Assembly: GCA_036788215.1 (NCBI GenBank) | Contig: DAIQNV010000007.1 | Span: 1 to 64,000, forward strand | From: DAIQNV01 sp036788215 | GTDB lineage: Bacteria > Planctomycetota > Phycisphaerae > Phycisphaerales > UBA1924 | Direction of reading: 5' to 3' | DNA length: 64,000 nucleotides | Part shown: positions 7,047 through 13,687 of the stretch, one piece after another | How positions within the stretch are numbered: position 1 is the stretch's first letter | Layout: each line of letters begins with the position of its first letter | The notes under the pieces: generated by a model | What the model was told of the DNA's origin: nothing | Database searches by the model: none | What the model saw: the letters and a program-made list of their open reading frames with translations, nothing else | Program-made: the position numbers and the translations under genes

Positions 7047-8711
7047 TCAGACCTTGATCTTCGCCCAGCCTCCCTGCACGAAGCGTCCTGTGAAGAGCAC
7101 GCCTCGGAGGAGGAGATCGATGCACAGCCCGATCCAGAGGCCCTGGAGGCCCCAGTCGAGGGGCGATGGGTTCTCGAGGAGGACGGTGCGGATGATCTCG
7201 CCTTCGGTTTCGGTCATGCGGGTGATGTCGACGCCGCTCAGGAAGTAGGCGAGGGGGAGACGGATGGCGTAGGTGGAGATCCAGGTGAGGGCCATGGCGA
7301 CCTTGACGTCGCCGACTCCGCGCATGGCCTGTCGCATGACGATGCTGAGGGCGAAGGGGATCTGGACGATGCCGCAGATGAAGAGGAGGTCGGGTGTGTA
7401 TTCGAGGTGGATCTCCTGCGAGCTGATGGCGGCGACGAGGTGCTCCGGGAAGATCATGAAGACCGCGCCGAGCCCGCCCATGACGACGACCGCGACGCCG
7501 GTGCAGACGAGGACGGCGCGTCGGGCGAGGTCGGGCCTGCGGGCCCCGAGGTACTGGCCGGCGAGGGTGGCGGCGGCGATGCCCATGGCGAAGCCTGGGA
7601 GGAAGCTGAGGGCCTCGATGCGGATGGCGATCATGTGCGAGCCGAGCAGTCCGGCGCCCATCCAGCCGACGAAGACGATGACCATGAAGTTCCCGGCCCA
7701 CATGCCGAAGGTTTCGAGGAAGTTGGGGACGCCCAGGCGGACGAGCCTCTTGATGGTGATCCAGTGCGGGCGCATGCGTCGGCGGCGCAGGCGGATGCCC
7801 CAGGTGCCGCTGAGGGCCATGCGGAGGACGACGAGGGCGCCCGCGATGTCGCCTGCGACGGTGCCCAGGGCGACGCCCAGGATCCCGAGGTCGAAGCCGA
7901 AGGGGTTCTGGACGAGGACGTTGGTCGCGCCGGTTTCGGGGTCGAGGACGGTGATGTCGATGCCGGAGAGGGCCCAGCTGACGAGGATGTTGACGATGTT
8001 GCGGATGGCCATCGCCTGCAGGGGGCGGACGGAGTCTCCCGCGCCCCTGGCGCAGGCGATGAGGACGAAGAGCATGGTCGCGAAGGGCACGCCCCCCGCG
8101 ATGACGAGCATGTAGAGGCGGAAGGCCTCGCTGGCCTCCGGGCCCATGTTGAGCAGCCCCGCGATGGGGCCGGCGCCGAGGGCGACCAGGGCCCCCACCG
8201 CGATGCCCAGGACCAGGGCCAGCAGCACGCTCTGGGCGAGCACGGCGCCCGCGACCGCCATGCGGGAGCCCCCGACGGAGCGGCTGATGAGGGCGGTGGC
8301 GCCGACGCCCAGGGCCATGGTGATGAGCCCGATGAACCACATCATGTAGCTGGCGCCCGCGATCGCGTCCGCTTCGGGCACGCCCAGCTGCGAGGCGAGC
8401 CAGGTGTCGGTGAGGCCCACGAGGGAGTTCAGGAAGCTCTCGACCATGACGGGCCAGCTGAGGACCCAGATGGCGGCGCCCATGCCCATGCCGGCGAGGC
8501 GGCCCGAGCGGAACTTGCCATCCTCGGTGAGGCCGGGCCTCTGGCGGGCGAGCGGCTGGGTGTGGCCGACCTCGCGGGTGCCGGCGACGCCGGACTCGAG
8601 GGGGTCGGGCTCGGACTCGGGATCAGGATCGTGGGGCGGGCGCCCACCGGTCGCGTCGGTCCCCTTGTGGGCGGTGGATGGCTCGTCTGTCGGATCTCGC
8701 TCGGCGGGCAC
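7047..8711 (-). CDS. MATE family efflux transporter
   Basis: 554 residues from a GTG at 8711 with GAGGAG 5 nt upstream, which decides the start. Twelve hydrophobic segments begin at about residue 75. MATE features include the first helix WPVMVESFLNSLVGLTDTW, the ATALISRSVGG loop and the second-half repeat LGVPNFLETFGMWAGNF. Members export cationic drugs or metabolites by Na+ or H+ antiport across the cytoplasmic membrane. Unusual: about 70 acidic and Pro-rich residues before the first helix, absent from NorM/DinF. The substrate cannot be told from sequence. It lies 85 bp downstream of the B12/MeaB gene on the same strand. Confidence 0.85.
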   Translation of the reverse strand: MPAERDPTDEPSTAHKGTDATGGRPPHDPDPESEPDPLESGVAGTREVGHTQPLARQRPGLTEDGKFRSGRLAGMGMGAAIWVLSWPVMVESFLNSLVGLTDTWLASQLGVPEADAIAGASYMMWFIGLITMALGVGATALISRSVGGSRMAVAGAVLAQSVLLALVLGIAVGALVALGAGPIAGLLNMGPEASEAFRLYMLVIAGGVPFATMLFVLIACARGAGDSVRPLQAMAIRNIVNILVSWALSGIDITVLDPETGATNVLVQNPFGFDLGILGVALGTVAGDIAGALVVLRMALSGTWGIRLRRRRMRPHWITIKRLVRLGVPNFLETFGMWAGNFMVIVFVGWMGAGLLGSHMIAIRIEALSFLPGFAMGIAAATLAGQYLGARRPDLARRAVLVCTGVAVVVMGGLGAVFMIFPEHLVAAISSQEIHLEYTPDLLFICGIVQIPFALSIVMRQAMRGVGDVKVAMALTWISTYAIRLPLAYFLSGVDITRMTETEGEIIRTVLLENPSPLDWGLQGLWIGLCIDLLLRGVLFTGRFVQGGWAKIKV

Positions 8712-8796
8712 GCACGCTCCTCAGGCCGGGCATGCATCGGTCCCGGGGGGCGATGCTACGCGTCGCGAGCGCCGGGACACCCGGGGGCTGCTCGCA

Positions 8797-9963
8797 TCAG
8801 GCGAGCAGGGCGTCGAGCAGTTCGGGGATCCCCTTGGCGTGGGTGGCGACGGTCTCGAGGATGGGCTTCCGGCCCGCGACGTCGCGGAGGTCGCGGACGA
8901 GTTCGTGCTCGCCCGGGTGGTCGGCCTTGTTGCAGACGAAGAGGTCGGCGATCTCGAGGATGCCGGCCTTGTCCATCTGGACCGCGTCGCCCATGCCCGG
9001 GGTGAGGACGACCGCGGTCTTGTCGACGTGGTCGCGGACCTTGGTCTCGTTCTGGCCGGCGCCGACGGTCTCGATGAAGACGGTGCGGTAGGCGCCGTCG
9101 GGCCCGTCGCCGGTGGTGGCGGCGCCGATGAGTTCGATGATGTCGTCGAGGGCGTGGTAGTCCTCGCCCCCGATGGCGAGGGAGCGGTAGAAGACGCGCT
9201 CGCCCAGGGTGTTGAAGTCGACGCGGAGGCGGTCGCCCAGGAGTGCGCCCCCGGTGATGGGGCTCTTGGGGTCGAAGGCGACGACGGCGCAGCGGCCCGG
9301 GGTCGCGTCCGCCTCGGCGCGCCGGGTGTATTCGCCGGCGAGCTGGGCGACGAGGGTCGACTTGCCGGCGCCGGGGGAGCCGGTGATCCCGATGACGCGG
9401 GAGGGGCGGGCCTTCTTCGCGTCCGGGCGGAGGGGGCGCTCGTCGTGGGCGAGGGAGATGTCGCGGCCCAGGCGGGCGACGGGGTGGTCGGATCTCGTCG
9501 AGGCGTCGCGCTCACGGACGACGGAGCGGACCGCGTTGACGATGTCCTGCAGGCCGGTGCCGGTGGTGAAGCACTCCGCGACGCCCATCGCCTTGAGCTT
9601 GGGGATGTCCTCCTGCGGGAGGATTCCGCCCATGTGGACGGGGATGTCGGGGCGGCCGACCTTCTCGAGGCTCTGGATGAGGCGCGGGCCCAGCGAGAGG
9701 TGGCTGTTGGACATCATGCTGGCGGCGACGACGTCGCAGTCCTCGTCGCGGGCGGCGATCGCGAGCGACATGGGGGTCTGCCAGAGGCCCGAGTAGATGA
9801 CGTGGGCGCCGGAGTCGCGGAGGGCGCGGGCGATGACCTTGACGCCCCGGTCGTGGCCGTCGAGGCCCATCTTTCCGAGGAGGACGCGCGGGCGGTGATC
9901 GAGGTCCGCGCAGCGGTCCTTCTTCTCGAACTCGTGGGTGGCGACGCCGAGGGTGGTGGCCAT
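8797..9963 (-). CDS. Fusion of mutase B12-binding domain and MeaB-type GTPase
   Basis: 388 residues from ATG at 9963, RBS GGAGG 9 nt upstream. Residues about 25-150 form a cobalamin-binding domain of methylmalonyl-CoA mutase type: DGHDRG gives the DxHxxG base-off motif, with later SNSHLSLG and GGILPQED segments. Residues about 185-388 are a MeaB/ArgK G3E GTPase: P-loop GSPGAGKSTL, FDPKSPITGGALLGDR, ETVGAGQNE and base-recognition NKAD. MeaB loads and protects adenosylcobalamin mutases. The C-terminal dimerisation arm of stand-alone MeaB is missing. The order B12 then G resembles the N-terminal half of IcmF, but no substrate-binding barrel follows and no mutase subunit is nearby. It may pair with a mutase large subunit encoded elsewhere. 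Confidence 0.85.
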   Translation of the reverse strand: MATTLGVATHEFEKKDRCADLDHRPRVLLGKMGLDGHDRGVKVIARALRDSGAHVIYSGLWQTPMSLAIAARDEDCDVVAASMMSNSHLSLGPRLIQSLEKVGRPDIPVHMGGILPQEDIPKLKAMGVAECFTTGTGLQDIVNAVRSVVRERDASTRSDHPVARLGRDISLAHDERPLRPDAKKARPSRVIGITGSPGAGKSTLVAQLAGEYTRRAEADATPGRCAVVAFDPKSPITGGALLGDRLRVDFNTLGERVFYRSLAIGGEDYHALDDIIELIGAATTGDGPDGAYRTVFIETVGAGQNETKVRDHVDKTAVVLTPGMGDAVQMDKAGILEIADLFVCNKADHPGEHELVRDLRDVAGRKPILETVATHAKGIPELLDALLA

Positions 9964-10038
9964 GCGGTCTGGTCCTCCGGGCTTGGACGGTTTGGGGCGG
10001 GGCTGGGTTGATACAGCCGAGGCCCCGGACCCGACAGG

Positions 10039-10824
10039 TTAGGCGCTGGAGGGCAGGATGCTTGTCTCGGGGGCGCCCGGGCCACAGTTGGCGCGGGCGA
10101 AGCGTTCGAGCTCCGCGGCGGACATGCGGTGGAGGCCCGCGCGGACGCCGATCATGGCGAGCTCTGCGGATTGCTCGATGCCCAGCTTGCGCCCGAGGGT
10201 GGTGCGGCGGCGTTCGATGGCCTTGACGGTTCTCTTGAGGTCGACCGCCATGTCCTCGCGTCGGCGCCCCAGGGCGAGGAAGCGGAGGACCTCGAGCTCG
10301 CCCGAGGTGAGGCGGGCGAGCGGGCCGGCGCTGGAGACATACTTGAGCCTCTTGACCGCGATGCCCGGGGGAAACACGGTGTGGACATCGGGGCGGATGG
10401 CGATGGCGAAGAGGCCTATCAGCCCGCGTCCTTCGACGACGGGGGCGGCGGCCCACCAGAGTTCGCGGGTGCTGACCATGTCGACGACGATGGTCTCGGG
10501 CTCGCGCTGGCGGACGAGCGAGGCGAAGACCTCCGCTCGTTCCTCCGCGACTTCCGGTCGGAAGAGCTTGCTGATCCGCCTTCCGACGCCCATGGTGGGC
10601 CCGAGTGCGGGGTCGAAGACATCGCCCTGGGAGTAGGTCAGGGTGCCGTCCGGGTCCATGCAGAGGATGCCGCAGACGCCGGTGGCGGTGAGGAGGCCCA
10701 TGACCGAGGAGAACTGGTAGGTCGCGAGCCAGGCGGGGGGCTGGCCTGCGGTGGCGGTGGCCTGGGTGCCCAGGCGGATGGTGGCGAGCGTGCCATCGTG
10801 ATTTGGGCTTTGGCCGTTTGTCAT
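10039..10824 (-). CDS. LuxR-type transcriptional regulator
   Basis: 261 residues from ATG at 10824. The C-terminal 65 residues are a LuxR/GerE helix-turn-helix (LTSGELEVLRFLALGRRRED, then IERRRTTLGRKLGI). The N-terminal 150 residues resemble a PAS-like sensor (GVCGILCMDPDGTLTYSQGD), with no phosphoacceptor receiver domain, so it is probably a one-component ligand or redox sensor. The B12/MeaB gene follows 75 bp downstream on the same strand and is a candidate target or operon partner. Confidence 0.75.
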   Translation of the reverse strand: MTNGQSPNHDGTLATIRLGTQATATAGQPPAWLATYQFSSVMGLLTATGVCGILCMDPDGTLTYSQGDVFDPALGPTMGVGRRISKLFRPEVAEERAEVFASLVRQREPETIVVDMVSTRELWWAAAPVVEGRGLIGLFAIAIRPDVHTVFPPGIAVKRLKYVSSAGPLARLTSGELEVLRFLALGRRREDMAVDLKRTVKAIERRRTTLGRKLGIEQSAELAMIGVRAGLHRMSAAELERFARANCGPGAPETSILPSSA

Positions 10825-10830
10825 ATCTTC

Positions 10831-10859
10831 GGGTTACAAAACTGCTCACAGAATGTCAA
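10831..10859 (-). promoter_or_regulatory. Candidate promoter of the LuxR-type gene
   Basis: On the minus strand a perfect TTGACA (10854-10859) lies 17 bp before TAACCC (10831-10836), a weak -10. Transcription would begin at or next to the ATG at 10824, implying a very short or absent leader. The surrounding 60 bp is AT-rich against the local background. Confidence 0.3.
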
Positions 10860-10957
10860 CGCGGGGACAATATAGCCCACGTTCGCGTGCTCGTATGCAT
10901 CGGGTTCGGTGCGCGAAATACAGATGGACGGGAGCGGTTTTGCCCGGGCCGATCGGC

Positions 10958-11878
10958 TCAGCCTTCGCGCGGGGCGACGACGAGGCGGCGCTGGAGGTCG
11001 GGGACCCAGGTGCCTCCGGGATTCTCGACGGTGACCGCGAAGAGCTGGACGCGGCCCACGGGGATGCCCGGATCGATGGGGACGACGATCTCGCCCGAGG
11101 CGGAGGCGTTGAAGACGCCCCCTGAGATCTTCTGCTCGAGGCCCCGTTCGTCGATGACCCAGACCTGGTATTGCTCGATGTCGGGGTCGTTGGGGTCGAG
11201 GCCCACGAAGCGGAGGTAGCCCTGTTCGAGGTCGTCGTTCCAGACGACATCGCCCTGGATGCCCTGCTGCTCGGCGGGGGCGTCGGGCAGGTCGAAGGGC
11301 TGCCAGGCGAGGCGGACGGTGCCCGGGAGATCGAGGAGGCGGCGGCGCTCGACCTGGAGCTCTTCCTGATCCTGAGCGGGGGTGAGGCTGGCGATCCGGA
11401 GCTCGGCCCGTTCGAGGTCGGCGGAGGCGAGGGCGAGGCGCTCTGCGAGCTCGACGGCGCGCACGGATTCGGCGTCGGCTCGCTCGCGGGCGTCGGCGAG
11501 GAGGCGGGCGTTGCTTTCGGCCTGTGACTGTGCGTCGGCGAGCTGGCGGGTGAGTTCGGCGGCGCGGCTGCGCTCGGAGCGGAGGGTTTGGAAGGCGACG
11601 ACGCCCCCGACGGTGAGCAGGGCGAGCGAGGCGGCGACGGCGAGGACGGACCAGAGTGGGAAGGGGCGTGGGGCGGGCGGGTTGGCGGCTGACGGGGCGA
11701 CGACGGCGCGGCCCTCGCGTTCGAGGCGTACGCGGAGGTGAGTGGGGAGAGGTGAGCGCGGGGTGAGGCCGGCGTGGAACGCCGAGGCGGCCTGCTCCGC
11801 GGGGTCGTCGTGGGGAGGCGGGCGCTGGCCCCTGGGGGTGGCATCGAGGGCGCGATCGATGTGGTCAGGCTCGTTCAT
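10958..11878 (-). CDS. Anti-sigma factor, RskA-like
   Basis: 306 residues from ATG at 11878, overlapping the sigma factor stop by 4 bp (ATGA). A cytoplasmic N-terminus of about 70 residues is followed by one membrane helix (FPLWSVLAVAASLALLTVGG), a long Ala/Glu/Arg coiled coil (residues about 100-165) and a C-terminal RskA-type extracytoplasmic domain (LQRRLVVAPREG at the end; the GTVRLAWQPF and QYQVWVIDERG segments are typical). It should hold the partner ECF sigma factor until an envelope signal releases it. No zinc HxxxCxxC motif is seen in the N-terminus, so it is not a ZAS-type anti-sigma. Confidence 0.8.
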   Translation of the reverse strand: MNEPDHIDRALDATPRGQRPPPHDDPAEQAASAFHAGLTPRSPLPTHLRVRLEREGRAVVAPSAANPPAPRPFPLWSVLAVAASLALLTVGGVVAFQTLRSERSRAAELTRQLADAQSQAESNARLLADARERADAESVRAVELAERLALASADLERAELRIASLTPAQDQEELQVERRRLLDLPGTVRLAWQPFDLPDAPAEQQGIQGDVVWNDDLEQGYLRFVGLDPNDPDIEQYQVWVIDERGLEQKISGGVFNASASGEIVVPIDPGIPVGRVQLFAVTVENPGGTWVPDLQRRLVVAPREG

Positions 11879-12534
11879 CGCTCCCCCTTTCCGTGCTGGC
11901 GGTGTTCGAGTTGGTCGCGGACGCGTCGGAGGCCGTTTCGGATTCTTGACTTGACGGTGCCCAGCGGGCTGCCGGTGATCTCGGCGATCTCGGGGTGGGT
12001 TCTTCCGAGCTCGATGGCGAGGCGGAGGGCGATGCGGTGGTCCTCGTCGAGCTCGTTGAAGATCTCGACCGCGGCGCGGGCGAGCTCGCTGGTGTCGGCG
12101 GGGGGTGTGCCCGGGTCGATCGGATCGAGGGCTTCGGGCATGGCGGACTCGGGGCGGGCGGCGGAGCGGCGGTAGCGGTCGATGAGGATGCGGCGGGTGA
12201 GGACGGAGACGAAGGTGATCTCCGCGCCGCGGGCGGGGTCGAAGCGGTCGGCCTTTCGCCAGAGGTGGAGGAAGATGTCCTGCACAGCGTCCTCCGCGTC
12301 GGCGTGGGAGCCTGTGAACCGCAGGGCGAGGGACCAGATGAGGTCCCCGTAGAGGTCGATGACCTCGGCGACCGCGTCGGAATCGCCCGAGGCGACGCGC
12401 TGGAGGGGCAGGGGATGAGCGGGGCCTTGCTGCAACGGGGCGAGGCTAGCAGGGCGCGGGTTGAGCCGCAGGGCGAGCAAAGGAACGCCGGCCCCGGTCG
12501 GGGGGCGGCGTTCGACGGCGCGGGCCGGGCACAA
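11875..12534 (-). CDS. ECF RNA polymerase sigma factor
   Basis: Region 2 (LYGDLIWSLALRFTGSHADA, EDAVQDIFLHLW) and region 4 (ELDEDHRIALRLAIELGRTH, PEIAEITGSPLGTVKSRIRN) mark a SigK-like ECF sigma factor. The start is uncertain: the open frame has no ATG, only TTG codons at 12534, 12480 and near 12435. A start at the last would remove about 35 atypical residues and put region 2 near the N-terminus. The stop overlaps the anti-sigma start by 4 bp. Upstream on the same strand, 30 bp away, ends the DUF4394-like gene, so the three probably form an operon. Confidence 0.8.
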   Translation of the reverse strand: MCPARAVERRPPTGAGVPLLALRLNPRPASLAPLQQGPAHPLPLQRVASGDSDAVAEVIDLYGDLIWSLALRFTGSHADAEDAVQDIFLHLWRKADRFDPARGAEITFVSVLTRRILIDRYRRSAARPESAMPEALDPIDPGTPPADTSELARAAVEIFNELDEDHRIALRLAIELGRTHPEIAEITGSPLGTVKSRIRNGLRRVRDQLEHRQHGKGER

Positions 12535-12564
12535 GGGGGACGGCCCGGGCGGCGCGTGTTGGCG

Positions 12565-13425
12565 TCAGTCGCGACGCCGGCGGGCGGCGAGCGTGGCGCC
12601 GGCGAGACCCAGCCCCGCGAGAGCCCCGGGTGAGGGGACGACCGCGATGGCGGTGATGAGGGCGCCGCCCCCGATCTCGCCCAGGGCGGTGGCCTGGCCG
12701 GTCGCGAGGTCGATGGTCCAGAAGGTGGAACGGCTGAGATCGTTGCTGACGACGGAGGCGTAGGCGATGCCGGAGAGGCCCGAGATGTCAAAGCCGACGG
12801 TGTCGCCGAGGTCGACGCCCAGCGAGCCGACGGTGCGGAGCGTGCCGGCGCTGTTGGCCTGGGTGACGAGGACGTCGAGGCCGGTGTCGATGCCATAGAG
12901 CTGGGAGGTGGTGGCGCCGAAGAAGCTGTTGGTGTAGGCGGAGCCCACGATGTTGGGGTTCATCCCGGCGTTCATGTCGTCGGCGGCGTAGAAGAGGGGG
13001 GTGACCTGGGTGGCGCCCCCGGTGTCGGGGTTGAGGACGAGGTTCTGGTCGGCCTCGCTGACGACGCGGATGCGGTCGATCGTGGGGTTGAAGTCGAATC
13101 CGAACTGGGAGCCATTGAGGGCGGGTGCGAAGCCCGAGCCGACGCGGGTGGCGGCGCCGGTCGAGGTGTCGATGGAGTAGAGGTTGCTGAAGCTGCCCAG
13201 GGCGTAGAGCCTCCCGTCGGCGGGGCGGAAGTCGATGCCCAGGATCTGCTCGTTGGCGGCGAGCCCCTGGAGGAAGACGCCGGAGTCGATGGCGTTCGGT
13301 GTGGAGGCGTTGAAGGAGACGAGCGTCTGGTTGGCGGTGACGCCGAAGATGCGTTCGGCGTGGGCGGCGCCGGCGATGATGCCCAGCGTGGCGGCGGTGA
13401 GGATGGCGCGGGAACGGTGATTCAT
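12565..13425 (-). CDS. DUF4394-like secreted protein with PEP-CTERM-like tail
   Basis: 286 residues from ATG at 13425 (GAGAAG-type RBS). An N-terminal signal peptide (MNHRSRAILTAATLGIIAGAAHA) is cut near residue 23. The mature part has beta-propeller-like repeats typical of DUF4394 (LYALGSFSNLYSIDTSTGAA, FGFDFNPTIDRIRVVSE, PDTGGATQVTPLFYAADD). The C-terminus VVPSPGALAGLGLAG plus ARRRRD has the layout of a PEP-CTERM sorting tail (Pro motif, short hydrophobic helix, Arg cluster), with PSPG in place of PEP. This predicts exosortase-dependent surface sorting. It is the first gene of the operon with the ECF sigma and anti-sigma, and may be part of the signal that pair monitors. Confidence 0.75.
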   Translation of the reverse strand: MNHRSRAILTAATLGIIAGAAHAERIFGVTANQTLVSFNASTPNAIDSGVFLQGLAANEQILGIDFRPADGRLYALGSFSNLYSIDTSTGAATRVGSGFAPALNGSQFGFDFNPTIDRIRVVSEADQNLVLNPDTGGATQVTPLFYAADDMNAGMNPNIVGSAYTNSFFGATTSQLYGIDTGLDVLVTQANSAGTLRTVGSLGVDLGDTVGFDISGLSGIAYASVVSNDLSRSTFWTIDLATGQATALGEIGGGALITAIAVVPSPGALAGLGLAGATLAARRRRD

Positions 13426-13617
13426 GTGTGCTTCTCCTTGGTGAGGGCGTCCGGCTCCGCGGGACGCGACTGGTTGTCTGCGTGGAGATCGCGCCCGGGC
13501 CTGTTCTGGCCCACGGATTCCGGCGGCGGCCCGTGTCGGGCGGCCGCCGGCCCTCGATCTCCTCGGTCGTTGGGGATTACGGGGCAGGGGAGCAGATGGA
13601 TGAGCACCGGACGGGCG

Positions 13618-13654
13618 AAAAAAGAAAGAGGCCCGCGCCTGGGGCGCGGGCCTC
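13618..13654 (-). terminator. Rho-independent terminator of the dockerin metalloprotease gene
   Basis: Reading on the minus strand, a perfect 12-bp stem GAGGCCCGCGCC/GGCGCGGGCCTC (13628-13639 and 13643-13654) with a 3-nt loop is followed by TTTCTTTTTT. It lies 33 bp past the stop codon at 13688. Confidence 0.9.
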
Positions 13655-13687
13655 GTGGTTTTCGCGTGTTTGCGGGTCAGCCCTTGG

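Noticed and set aside
4558..8340. A 1,260-residue minus-strand open frame
   Set aside because: It is antisense to the PpiD-like gene and in another frame of the MATE gene; composition is Arg/Pro/His-rich without any domain. High GC content keeps shadow frames open. Only its last 51 codons (4558-4713) have an RBS and were kept.
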